Below are positions 1 to 8,589 of a DNA stretch of 36,955 bases, piece by piece (positions within the stretch are counted from its first letter, which is position 1; each line of letters opens with the position of its first letter). Position numbers and translations under genes: made by a program. Source of the stretch: Colivivens sp963645405 (GTDB taxonomy: Bacteria > Bacteroidota > Bacteroidia > Bacteroidales > Bacteroidaceae). Below the pieces are notes generated by a model that was not told the DNA's origin, made no database searches, and was given only the letters and a program-made list of their open reading frames with translations. The DNA lies in the NCBI GenBank assembly GCA_963645405.1, contig CAVISR010000015.1:1-36955 (forward strand), in the 5' to 3' direction.

Positions 1-127
1 GGTATAGCCAAGCTGCCGACATCACATTGCGCTCTTTGACTTATTGGAACAAATCTAGAACTCTTGGTCCCGAAGATTCGAATTTGAGAAAACCGTCCGG
101 ATTCTTCCAGTCACGAATGTTCGAATA
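1..127. other. Window edge with no recognised gene
   Basis: I see no convincing reading frame, RNA gene or promoter in the first 127 bases. It could be the 3' flank of a gene lying outside the window. The rest of the leader up to 540 holds a dispersed repeat (128-301), a promoter (386-417) and the untranslated leader of the first gene. Confidence 0.4.
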
Positions 128-301
128 CCATCCGGATGGAGTGGGCGGGCAAAGCGAGCTGGAATAGGAGCTAGCCCTCTCCGAGGGCGTTAAAGCGAAA
201 ACGTATTGCGAACTTGCATTCGAGTGTCATCGCCGAGCTTTCGTAGAAAGCTGACTCCTACCATCCGGCTAACCCAAAACACTTCTGCAGGCTCCTACTC
301 C
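128..301 (-). repeat. Dispersed cloverleaf repeat, copy 1 (short type, reversed)
   Basis: The core is 165-260 (96 bp). Read on the minus strand it starts TAGGAGTCAGC and ends GCTAGCTCCTA, which pair with each other apart from one wobble and one mismatch. Inside are a hairpin AGCTTTC-TAC-GAAAGCT, a central arm around ACTCGA and a hairpin GCCCTC-GGA-GAGGGC. Flanks are shared with other copies: a palindrome CCATCCGGATGG at 128-139, and on the other side a block that reads on the minus strand CAGAAGTGTTTTG, then GTTAGCCGGATGG. Confidence 0.85.
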
Positions 302-385
302 CCATCGAAATCGAAGCTGGAATCCGTCAGAAACGTGTGCCGACGATGACGAAAAACGTTCATTTGAAAAATTTTGGTGAAAGAA

Positions 386-417
386 TTGCATTCACATTGA
401 TTTTTTTCCTAACTTTG
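386..417 (+). promoter_or_regulatory. Bacteroidota promoter for the TonB receptor operon
   Basis: A -7 box TAACTTTG lies at 410-417, with a TTG at 386-388 that is 21 bp upstream and can serve as the -33 element. The leader to the start codon at 541 would be about 115 nt. It ends in an A-rich stretch with AATAATAAGGT directly before the ATG; the same ATAATAAGGT string precedes the next gene. Confidence 0.65.
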
Positions 418-540
418 TAAACCGAACTTACTCTAAACCGGATAAGACTGAGGAACGGACGAAAAAACCAACAATGCAGACCTGCTCAAGAGAACTGAGT
501 GGGAACTGAGAAAAGAACGAAAATCAATAAATAATAAGGT

Positions 541-3228
541 ATGAACAAATGTATTAGACTAATATCAGTGCTGCTTTGCCTATCGACCAGCTCGTGGGCA
601 CAGGAAAGCATTGACACATTAGAGCTGGACAATTCAGACTTCACCTTCACGGAAAGTCAGTTGGACGACGACAACGATGCGGCTCAGACCGTGTCGTCAA
701 TCACCTCGTCAGTCAATGATGCCTATTTCGGAGAAGTGGGCTACCGATTCAGTCCTATGAGATTCAAGGTCCGTGCATACGACAACATGTATGAAAACAC
801 ATACATCAACGGACTGATGATGAACGACCTCGAACTGGGACGGTTCCAGTACAGCATGATTGGCGGACTGAACGATGCCACACGCAACAAGGAAGGCGTG
901 CAGGCTTTCGACTACGGAAACTTCGGTGTGACCCCCATCGGAGGCATGAACAACATCAACACCCGCGCCTCTGCCTTTGCTGAAGGAAAGAAGGTGACGG
1001 TGTCTGCCACAAACCGAAACTATAAGCTGCGCGGAATGTTCACCTATGCCACCGGCATGATGGACAACGGATGGGCTTTTGCCGGAAGCATCGGCTACCG
1101 GTGGTCGGACGAAGGAGTGATTGAAGGCACCTTCTACAATTCATTCTCCTACCTGCTGTCTGCCGAGAAACGGTTCAACAACCAGCACAGCCTCTCGCTC
1201 GTGACCTTCGGTTCGCCCACCGAGCGCGCACAGCAGGGAGCATCAACCGAAGAGGCTTACTGGCTTGCCAACTCCCACTACTACAACCCCTACTGGGGCT
1301 ATCAGAACGGCAAGAAGAGAAACTCCCGAGTGGTGCACGACTACTCGCCTACCACCATTGCCACATGGGACTGGAAACTGGACGAGAACAGAAAGCTCAC
1401 CACATCAGCCGGAGTGAAGTACAGCGCCTACAGCAGCAGCGCACTGGGATGGAACGGCGATGCCTACGACCCGCGTCCCGACTACTACAAGAACCTGCCA
1501 AGCAGCGTGTTTGATGTCTACGACCTCGACAAGAACAACTCCGAGTTTCTGCAGGAGCACCCGTATTTCCTCGAGCAGTACAACTCGCTCTACGACTACT
1601 GGACATCAAGCAAAGCCAACCGTCAGATAAACTGGGACCGCATGTACTACGTCAACAGCATGCAGAACCAAAACGGAGGCGAAGCCCTTTACTACCAGGA
1701 AAGACGCCACAACGACCAGCTGGTGTTCGCCCTCAACTCCACATGGAACCACACACTCAACGAGCGCGACAAATACTCGCTCGGACTGCAGCTGAACCAC
1801 ACTGTGGGCATGCACTACAAGACAATGGACGACTTGCTGGGAGGCGAACTCTACATCGACTACGACAAGTTCTCTGCCAACGACTACGGCAAAGGAACAG
1901 TAGCCAATCCCACTGCAGCAGCCAACGACCTGCGCAACCCCTACAAGCGCATCTACGAAGGCGACAAGTTCGGCTACAACTACAACATACTCGTGAACAA
2001 AGCCAAGGCATGGGGACAGTTCCGCACCGACCAGACAAACTGGAGCGCCATTGCAGCAGCCTACACTGAAGGAACCACCATCGAGCGCGACGGAAAGATG
2101 CAGAACGGACGTGCGCCCGAGAACTCCTACGGATCGAGCGGCACAGCCAAGTTCCTCGGAGGCGGAGCCAAGGCAGCCTTCAGCTACCGCCCCTTCACCA
2201 ACAACATGTTTACCCTGGGCTTGAGCTACGACGCACAGGCACCGCTGGCACGCAACTCGTTTGTTGCACCGCGCATGCAGAACAATTTCGTGGACAACCT
2301 CACCCTCGAGAAAATATTCAGCGCTGAAGTGTCGTGGAAATTCCGCTTCGGCGACCTCACCGGAAGAATCGGAGGATTCTACACCACATTCGAAGACCAA
2401 GTGGAGCAGACCGCATTCTACAACGACCAGGAGTCGCGCTTCACCTACCTCACCATGACCGGCATCAACAAACGCCACTACGGACTCGAGGGAGCACTCG
2501 TCTACCAGGTGGACGGTAACCTCTCATTCAACGTGCTCGGAACACTCAGCGACGCCCGCTACACCAACGACCCGCTTGCACAGGTGAACTACGAGGGAAT
2601 GGACGCAACGACCAATGCCGAACTCAATGAATGGACAAACCCAGTGACCGGCGAACAGATGCCACTGAGAGTCATTGCCAACGGAGTGAAGGTGGGCAGC
2701 ACACCACTCGTGGCAGCCAGCATAGGCGCCAACTACAATGTGGGCGGATGGTTTTTCGAGATGAACCTCAACTATTACAACTGCGTGTATGTGGGCTATT
2801 CAGCCTACCGCCGTCTGGGCAACGTGCTCAGCAGCTACGTCTCAACCGGACGCAACGACGACGGAAGCTGGGGCTTCGCACAGGAAAACATCAACCAGAC
2901 TCTGGCTGAGGACGGAGGAGTGGTCTACGACCCTGAAGGCAACGTACTGAAGACCATCAGTCCTCGCCAGGAGAAATACAACGCAGGCTTCATGCTCGAT
3001 GCCTCAATCGGCAAGTACATCCGACTGAACAACGGCAAGTCAATCTCAGTGAACCTCTCACTGCAGAACATCACGAACAACACCAACCTGCGCACCGGAG
3101 GTTTCGAACAAAACCGCGACGACCTCTACAGCACAGGAGTTGCACGTACCTACAAGTTCTCGAAGAACTCCAAGTATTACTATGCCAACGCATTCAATGC
3201 TTTCCTCAACGTCAACTACAAATTCTAA
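541..3228 (+). CDS. TonB-dependent outer-membrane receptor (SusD-less operon)
   Basis: An 895-residue protein with a signal peptide ending near SSWAQ (residue 21). It has no N-terminal carboxypeptidase-like domain. A plug-like region covers roughly residues 60-150, with YINGLMMNDLELG and GGMNNINTRAS in the places where plugs usually carry a (V/L)NGVP and GGTINI(V/I)T motif. The remainder is rich in alternating aromatic strands, as in a 22-strand barrel, and the chain ends in the terminal Phe (NVNYKF) typical of outer-membrane barrels. Such receptors move a ligand across the outer membrane using TonB energy. The next two genes encode surface-type lipoproteins 28 and 90 bp downstream and probably act as its ligand-binding partners in place of SusD. 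The substrate cannot be read from the sequence. Confidence 0.85.
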   Translation: MNKCIRLISVLLCLSTSSWAQESIDTLELDNSDFTFTESQLDDDNDAAQTVSSITSSVNDAYFGEVGYRFSPMRFKVRAYDNMYENTYINGLMMNDLELGRFQYSMIGGLNDATRNKEGVQAFDYGNFGVTPIGGMNNINTRASAFAEGKKVTVSATNRNYKLRGMFTYATGMMDNGWAFAGSIGYRWSDEGVIEGTFYNSFSYLLSAEKRFNNQHSLSLVTFGSPTERAQQGASTEEAYWLANSHYYNPYWGYQNGKKRNSRVVHDYSPTTIATWDWKLDENRKLTTSAGVKYSAYSSSALGWNGDAYDPRPDYYKNLPSSVFDVYDLDKNNSEFLQEHPYFLEQYNSLYDYWTSSKANRQINWDRMYYVNSMQNQNGGEALYYQERRHNDQLVFALNSTWNHTLNERDKYSLGLQLNHTVGMHYKTMDDLLGGELYIDYDKFSANDYGKGTVANPTAAANDLRNPYKRIYEGDKFGYNYNILVNKAKAWGQFRTDQTNWSAIAAAYTEGTTIERDGKMQNGRAPENSYGSSGTAKFLGGGAKAAFSYRPFTNNMFTLGLSYDAQAPLARNSFVAPRMQNNFVDNLTLEKIFSAEVSWKFRFGDLTGRIGGFYTTFEDQVEQTAFYNDQESRFTYLTMTGINKRHYGLEGALVYQVDGNLSFNVLGTLSDARYTNDPLAQVNYEGMDATTNAELNEWTNPVTGEQMPLRVIANGVKVGSTPLVAASIGANYNVGGWFFEMNLNYYNCVYVGYSAYRRLGNVLSSYVSTGRNDDGSWGFAQENINQTLAEDGGVVYDPEGNVLKTISPRQEKYNAGFMLDASIGKYIRLNNGKSISVNLSLQNITNNTNLRTGGFEQNRDDLYSTGVARTYKFSKNSKYYYANAFNAFLNVNYKF

Positions 3229-3256
3229 TGTCTATATAATATAATAAGGTGTATAT

Positions 3257-4156
3257 ATGAAACGAAACATAACAAACATCGGAGTGGTGGCAGCCCTGGC
3301 AACAGTCTTCATGCTCGGAGCCTGCAGAGACTACGACACCCCCGATGTGTCCGACTACAAGATAACAAGCGACACTTCGGTAGGCGAGCCCAACCTCACA
3401 ATCAGCGAGCTTAAGAGCAAATACAGCGGAGTGTTCTCACAGTCAAACGCCTTCGTCCAGGTGGAAGACTCCGACGTGGTGGAAGGAGTGGTAGTGGCAA
3501 ACGACAACGGCGGTAACCTCTATCAGACCCTCGTCCTGGCACACTACATCAGCGATGCAGATTCAGTTGACGTGACAGACTGCATAGTCCTTGCAGTGAA
3601 GAACACCTGCCTTTACCCCTACTTCGGAATGGGACAGATGGTACGCGTGAACCTCCGTGGACTCTACGTGGGCTGCTACAGCAAACTGCCGAAGATTGGC
3701 CAGCCCTACTACACCAGCAGCAACAACCTCCGACTGGGTCCGATGCTCTTCGAACTGTGCAAGACCAAGGTGCAGCTCATCGGCAGTCCTGCCGACTACA
3801 TCAACAAGATAAAGCCAATCGAAATCGAGGACGACAGCCACGAACTGATAAAGAACGCGCAATGGTATCAGAACTACAGCCATTCGCCAATGCTTGTCAG
3901 TGTGAAAGGCACATTCAGCGAGGCTGACGGCGAAGCAACCCTTGCACCCTACGACCTCAGAGATGCCGGCTACGGAGTGGACCGCACACTGAAAGTGGGC
4001 AAGACCACCATCACCGTACGCACAAGCACACAGAACGACGTATCGTTCCTCGTGATGCCGAAGAAAGAAGTGAAACTCACCGGAGTCCTCTCCTACTACT
4101 CGGGCTGGCAACTGCAGCTGCGGTCAGTGGACGACATGGAAATCGTGGGAGAATAA
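3257..4156 (+). CDS. DUF5689-type lipoprotein
   Basis: A 299-residue lipoprotein: the signal sequence ends in the lipobox FMLGAC, with the acylated Cys at about residue 23, so it should be anchored in the outer membrane. The body (residues about 45-298) resembles the DUF5689 family, an OB-fold-like domain found in Bacteroidota surface proteins and often next to nucleases or adhesins: I recognise the order ISELKSKYSG, VVEGVVVANDNGGN, then a G(M)GQMVRVNLRGLYVG strand. No catalytic residues are apparent. It starts 28 bp after the TonB receptor with the same ATAATAAGGT leader, so it is surely cotranscribed. I infer that it is an accessory ligand-binding subunit of the receptor; enzymatic activity is unlikely but cannot be excluded. 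Confidence 0.75.
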   Translation: MKRNITNIGVVAALATVFMLGACRDYDTPDVSDYKITSDTSVGEPNLTISELKSKYSGVFSQSNAFVQVEDSDVVEGVVVANDNGGNLYQTLVLAHYISDADSVDVTDCIVLAVKNTCLYPYFGMGQMVRVNLRGLYVGCYSKLPKIGQPYYTSSNNLRLGPMLFELCKTKVQLIGSPADYINKIKPIEIEDDSHELIKNAQWYQNYSHSPMLVSVKGTFSEADGEATLAPYDLRDAGYGVDRTLKVGKTTITVRTSTQNDVSFLVMPKKEVKLTGVLSYYSGWQLQLRSVDDMEIVGE

Positions 4157-4173
4157 AGGCATGGAAATCCAGG

Positions 4174-4191
4174 ACCTGCACAACTGCAGGT
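4174..4191 (+). other. Intercistronic hairpin
   Basis: A perfect 7-bp stem ACCTGCA / TGCAGGT with loop CAAC sits in the 90-bp gap between the second and third genes of the operon. There is no T-run after it, so it is not a classic terminator. It may stabilise the upstream message or be a processing site. Confidence 0.4.
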
Positions 4192-4246
4192 TTCAGAATC
4201 CAGCATAGAAACAAACAAAAACCGAACAATAAAAAAACAGACAGAT

Positions 4247-6400
4247 ATGAACAGAGTACTATCATTTGTATGTGCAGCAGCACTTGTAGCCCTCACCGCC
4301 TGTGAGGATGTGCCCGCTCCATACGAAATCAATTCAAACGGCGGCAACACCAACACCACCACCCTACTCAGCGAAACCTTCTCCTCTTCGCTCGGCAAGT
4401 TCACCAACATCACGACCGAAGGAAGTGTGGCATGGGCAAACTCCTACAGCTGCGCCACTGCAACCGGCTACGACTCAAGTACGAAGAAGACAACCGACGG
4501 AGTTGCCTACCTCGTGTCCCCGTCCATCGACCTTACTGAGGTGGACACAGCCAATGTCACCTACGACTACATCCTGCGCTATGTACGCAAGCAGGACTAT
4601 CAGAAACTGATGATTGCAGAAGACTTCACACCATCAAGCGCCAACACTGCAGAACAGGCATGGGAAGACCTGATTACCACCCACACCGAAGGCTCGGACT
4701 ACACCACCTTCTCATCAGCAGCAGTGAACATCCCGGCAAAGTACATGGGCAAGAAAATCCGCCTGGCACTCTACTTCAAGTGTGAGACCAACAGCTCGAC
4801 ATGGGAAGTGAAGAACTTCAAGGTTTCAAAAGGACTGGCAGAAGAAAACACAACTCCAGATGAACCGTCAGGAGAAGACAAACTGCCATACTCAAGCACC
4901 AGCCTGAGCGAATTCACAGCAGTCACTGTGAAGGGAACAGCATGGAGCGCAGGAAGCAAATACGCAAAAGCCACCGGCTACGACTCAAACACAAAGGCAA
5001 CAACCGAGACCGAGGCATGGTACGTTTCACCAGCCATCAACACCACAGCCAGCTCCGACGAGAAAGCATATCTGGACTTCGACTACGTGATCCGTTACCT
5101 CAAATCAGGCAACATCAACGACCTCCACAAAGTGCTTATCTCTACAGACTACGACGGAGATGTGGCAAAAGCAACATGGACCAACCTTAACTTCAATGCG
5201 AAAGAGTCAGAAACCCAAGACTGGACATTCTATGCAGCCGAATCAATGGAAATCCCTACAGAATTCATGAACCAGGAGAAAGTCTACATCGCATTCCGCT
5301 TTGAATGCTCAAGCAGCAACTCCACCACTTGGGAACTCCAGAACCTCAGTATCCACCAAGGCAAGAAGGAATCAGGCGACAGCGGTGACAGCGGCGACGT
5401 GCAGCCACAAGGCGACAACCTCCTTGGCAACGGCGACTTCGAGACATGGAACGGAAGTACACCTGCAAACTGGAAGTCCACTACATCAGCCAGCAGTGCA
5501 ACCATCAGCCAGTCGAACGATGCTCACGGAGGCAACTACGCAGCACTCGTCACCGGTTCATCAAGCGCCAACAAGCGCCTTGCCTACAAAGAGATTACGC
5601 TCAAGGCAGGAACCTACACCTTCAAGTTCTACACCAAGGCAGCCACTGCCGACGGCGGAAGTGTACGTCCGGGCTATGCAACCGTAACCGACGGAAAAAT
5701 CAGTTCCACTGGCTACACCTATGGAGACTACACCAACGACCTCAATTCAAGCACATGGACAGAGGTAAGCTACGAGTTCACCCTTGCAAGCCAGACAACA
5801 TTGAACCTCGTCATCATGAACCCGAAGAAGCCGGGAGCCAACATCTTCGTCGATGATGCACAGCTCACCACAGCCGACGGAGGACTGGTAGATGGTGGCG
5901 ACAGCGATGACAGCGGAGACAAGGAAGATGCCAGCGAGACAGAAACAGGAAAATACAGCATCGACTTCACCAAGTCGACCACTGGATGGACAATAAACGA
6001 CATTGACCTGGGAAGCCTTTCATACGTTTGGAAGCAGAACACAACCTATGGAATGAAAGCATCAGCCTTTGCCAACAACACCAACAATGCAGCAGAAGCC
6101 ACATTCGTCAGTCCTAAGATTGTACTTCCCGTCAGAGCACAACTCACCATCAACCATGCGCTCAATTTCCTCAGCGGCAACAACAGAGCAGACTACGTGA
6201 CAGTAAAACTGTTGTTCGAGTCAGGAAAGACCGAGACACTGGAACTCTCACAATGGCCAGCCGGCACAGACTACACTTACATTGATTCCCAGGTAAGTCT
6301 GGCAGACCATGCAGGCGAGACCGTGCAGATTGTGTTCCATTACAAGAGCACAACGTCATGCGCTCCTACATGGGAAATAAAGACCTTGACCATCAATTGA
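4247..6400 (+). CDS. Choice-of-anchor J / carbohydrate-binding lipoprotein
   Basis: A 717-residue lipoprotein with lipobox LVALTAC (Cys 19). It is built of repeated beta-sandwich modules: a first choice-of-anchor J-like domain at about 38-195, a second at about 210-372, a CBM-like domain at about 390-545 (begins NLLGNGDFETWNG and ends NIFVDDAQL), and a third J-like domain at about 570-717. Domains one and two share TGYDS-x-TK-x-TT and an (L/Y)VSP strand, so they look like an internal duplication. Acidic Gly-Ser-Asp linkers (for example GDSGDSGDV) join the modules. There is no type IX secretion tail. As the last gene of the TonB/DUF5689 operon it is probably the surface glycan- or protein-binding component. 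It ends 44 bp before the stem of a strong terminator. Confidence 0.75.
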   Translation: MNRVLSFVCAAALVALTACEDVPAPYEINSNGGNTNTTTLLSETFSSSLGKFTNITTEGSVAWANSYSCATATGYDSSTKKTTDGVAYLVSPSIDLTEVDTANVTYDYILRYVRKQDYQKLMIAEDFTPSSANTAEQAWEDLITTHTEGSDYTTFSSAAVNIPAKYMGKKIRLALYFKCETNSSTWEVKNFKVSKGLAEENTTPDEPSGEDKLPYSSTSLSEFTAVTVKGTAWSAGSKYAKATGYDSNTKATTETEAWYVSPAINTTASSDEKAYLDFDYVIRYLKSGNINDLHKVLISTDYDGDVAKATWTNLNFNAKESETQDWTFYAAESMEIPTEFMNQEKVYIAFRFECSSSNSTTWELQNLSIHQGKKESGDSGDSGDVQPQGDNLLGNGDFETWNGSTPANWKSTTSASSATISQSNDAHGGNYAALVTGSSSANKRLAYKEITLKAGTYTFKFYTKAATADGGSVRPGYATVTDGKISSTGYTYGDYTNDLNSSTWTEVSYEFTLASQTTLNLVIMNPKKPGANIFVDDAQLTTADGGLVDGGDSDDSGDKEDASETETGKYSIDFTKSTTGWTINDIDLGSLSYVWKQNTTYGMKASAFANNTNNAAEATFVSPKIVLPVRAQLTINHALNFLSGNNRADYVTVKLLFESGKTETLELSQWPAGTDYTYIDSQVSLADHAGETVQIVFHYKSTTSCAPTWEIKTLTIN

Positions 6401-6443
6401 CAGAAATCCTTCGAAACGAATTTACCTTCGGGAACAAATCTAC

Positions 6444-6478
6444 AAAGGCTTGCATTCAGGTGCAAGCCTTTACCTTTT
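6444..6478 (+). terminator. Rho-independent terminator of the TonB/DUF5689 operon
   Basis: An 11-bp perfect stem AAAGGCTTGCA / TGCAAGCCTTT with a 6-nt loop TTCAGG is followed by ACCTTTTC. It lies 44 bp after the stop codon of the choice-of-anchor J gene. Confidence 0.8.
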
Positions 6479-6480
6479 CA

Positions 6481-6542
6481 TGCCTGCAAATGAAAATCGA
6501 GGATGTGGCATAATTACTTTTCCGTGCCTGCAAATGAAAATC
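6481..6542. repeat. Direct repeat, 44-bp spacing
   Basis: The string TGCCTGCAAATGAAAATC occurs at 6481 and again at 6525, exactly 44 bp (two times 22) apart, between the terminator and the promoter of the ABC-F gene. Confidence 0.7.
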
Positions 6543-6599
6543 ATCAACATTCAGAGGAAACAATATTCAGGCAAAAAGCAGACGGCATCGAATAATTCA

Positions 6600-6638
6600 T
6601 TATCTTTGTACTCAAATTGAATTATCTTTGTACTCAAA
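6600..6638 (+). promoter_or_regulatory. Duplicated promoter of the ABC-F gene
   Basis: The string TTATCTTTGTACTCAAA occurs twice, at 6600-6616 and 6622-6638, a 22-bp tandem duplication. Each copy holds a -7 box TATCTTTG (6601-6608 and 6623-6630). The expected start sites give leaders of about 34 and 11 nt before the ATG at 6649. Confidence 0.65.
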
Positions 6639-6648
6639 CTGAGAAAGA

Positions 6649-8436
6649 ATGGCAACTATTCAACCATACATGGATGTGCAGTCGGTGGGGAAAAGGATTG
6701 GCGACAGAGTCCTTTTCTGGGATGTGTCGTTCACAATCAACGAACGCGACCACGTGGGACTGATTGCAAAGAACGGAACAGGCAAGTCCACCCTGCTCTC
6801 CATCCTTGCGGGCAAAGAGGGCTATGATGCCGGACGCATCATCTTCCGCAACGGCATAAAGATCGGTTACCTGGAACAAACCCCTACGTTTGACTCCAGC
6901 CACACCATCATGGAAGCAATACTCGATTTCCACAAGGACAAACCGACGGAAGAGACAGAACTGAAAGCCAAGCAGATTCTGACAAAGCTGAAAATCTATG
7001 ACTACAGTCTGAAGATAAGTCAGCTGAGCGGAGGACAGACCAAGCGCGTTGCCCTGGCAAAAATACTGATAGACGAACCAGATATGCTCATACTCGACGA
7101 GCCAACCAACCACCTCGACCTGGAGATGATTGAATGGTTGGAAAACACTTTGGCACGCAGCACCATGAGCATACTGATGGTAACCCACGACCGCTACTTC
7201 CTCGACAACATCTGCTCCACAATCATCGAGATGGACGACTCGCGCATCTACACATACAAGGGCAACTACAGCTACTATCTTGAGAAACGGCAGGAAAGAC
7301 TCGAGAACCTCACGACCGAAATAGAGCGCGCCAACAACCTCTACCGCACCGAACTGGAATGGATGAGACGAATGCCACAGGCACGAGGACACAAGGCAAG
7401 ATACAGGGAAGAAGCCTTCTACGAACTGGAGAAGATTGCAAAGCAACGGATAAACGAGCGCAACGTACGGCTGGAAATGAACAGCACCTACATAGGCAGC
7501 AAGATATTCATTGCCAAAGACGTGTGCAAGAGCTTCGGCGACAAAGTGATTCTGAAAGACTTCAACTACACATTCTCACGCTACGAGAAACTGGGAATAG
7601 TGGGCAACAACGGTACGGGAAAATCCACTTTCATCAAGACCCTACTCGGAGTGGAGCCACTCGACGAAGGAACTTACGACATCGGACAGACAGTGAAGTT
7701 CGGCTATTACTCGCAGGAAGGACTCACGTTCAGGGAAGACCAGAAAGTGATTGACGCAGTGAGAGACATTGCCGAATATGTAGACATGGGCAACGGTCAG
7801 CACCTGACTGCAGGACAGTTTCTCCAGCACTTCCTCTTCACACCGGAAGAACAGTACAGCTACATCTACAAACTGAGCGGAGGCGAGAAACGCCGTCTCT
7901 ACCTATGCACCGTGCTCATGAGAAGTCCCAACTTCCTCATCCTTGACGAGCCGACCAACGACCTCGACATCATGACCCTGCAGGTATTGGAAGAATATCT
8001 CACCAACTTCAGTGGATGCGTCATCATAGTGAGCCACGACCGCTACTTCATGGACAAAGTGGTGGACCACATACTCGTGTTCAACGGCAACGGCAATATA
8101 AAAGACTTCCCGGGCAACTATTCACAATACCGCGAATGGAAAAGTCTGTTGCCCAAACCGGCAAACGAGGCACAGACCTCGAGCACGAAAGAAGAGTGGA
8201 AAGCCAACAAGTCCGCAAACAAAGTCCGCAAACTCACCTTCAAGGAGAAGCGCGAGATGGAGCAACTGGAGGCAGACATCGAACGGCTCGAGGCAGAAAA
8301 GAAAGAGATAGAAAACCTGCTGAGCAGCGGCACCACAGAAGTGGACAAGATTGTGGAAATGTCCAAGCGTCTGCCCTTGCTCAACGACGAGCTCGACGAG
8401 AAATCCATGCGGTGGCTCGAACTGAGTGAAATATAG
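6649..8436 (+). CDS. ABC-F family ATPase (Uup/EttA-like)
   Basis: A 595-residue protein with two ABC ATPase domains and no membrane segments. Domain 1 has Walker A GLIAKNGTGKST (37-48), signature LSGGQ and Walker B LILDEPTNHLD. A charged linker follows. Domain 2 has Walker A GIVGNNGTGKST, signature LSGGEKRR and Walker B LILDEPTNDLD, then a C-terminal coiled coil rich in Lys and Glu (about 520-590) as in Uup. ABC-F proteins act on the ribosome (translation factors, or ribosome protection) or on DNA/RNA structure. This composition looks like the housekeeping Bacteroidota member, not a resistance determinant, but the exact subfamily cannot be fixed by eye. The ATG start fits the usual N-terminus; an internal Met at residue 8 is an alternative if the downstream promoter copy is used. 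Confidence 0.9.
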   Translation: MATIQPYMDVQSVGKRIGDRVLFWDVSFTINERDHVGLIAKNGTGKSTLLSILAGKEGYDAGRIIFRNGIKIGYLEQTPTFDSSHTIMEAILDFHKDKPTEETELKAKQILTKLKIYDYSLKISQLSGGQTKRVALAKILIDEPDMLILDEPTNHLDLEMIEWLENTLARSTMSILMVTHDRYFLDNICSTIIEMDDSRIYTYKGNYSYYLEKRQERLENLTTEIERANNLYRTELEWMRRMPQARGHKARYREEAFYELEKIAKQRINERNVRLEMNSTYIGSKIFIAKDVCKSFGDKVILKDFNYTFSRYEKLGIVGNNGTGKSTFIKTLLGVEPLDEGTYDIGQTVKFGYYSQEGLTFREDQKVIDAVRDIAEYVDMGNGQHLTAGQFLQHFLFTPEEQYSYIYKLSGGEKRRLYLCTVLMRSPNFLILDEPTNDLDIMTLQVLEEYLTNFSGCVIIVSHDRYFMDKVVDHILVFNGNGNIKDFPGNYSQYREWKSLLPKPANEAQTSSTKEEWKANKSANKVRKLTFKEKREMEQLEADIERLEAEKKEIENLLSSGTTEVDKIVEMSKRLPLLNDELDEKSMRWLELSEI

Positions 8437-8540
8437 CGACAACAGCAGACCGACAAGTCAGAACCGCGACAAAGAGCGGCAAAAACATCTGAAAAACAAA
8501 ATTATCTGGCAAAGCACGGTCCGTGTAAGCAATAAATTAG

Positions 8541-8548
8541 TATCTTTG
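8541..8548 (+). promoter_or_regulatory. Promoter -7 box for thrS
   Basis: TATCTTTG lies 41 bp before the thrS ATG. No clear -33 TTTG is visible. The leader is short, about 35 nt, so there is no room for a T-box or operator stem-loop of the E. coli thrS kind. Confidence 0.6.
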
Positions 8549-8589
8549 CAACTAGAACATGCAGTTTTGCGTATAAAAGACAAATAGTT

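Noticed and set aside
1606..2478. 290-codon antisense frame in the TonB receptor gene
   Set aside because: Shadow of biased codon use (Val/Ala/Cys-rich with no family features). The long antisense frames at 33842-34693 and 6634-7446 are rejected for the same reason.
8549..8589. T-box or autoregulatory leader for thrS
   Set aside because: The leader after the promoter box is only about 35 nt, with no stem-loop of adequate size.
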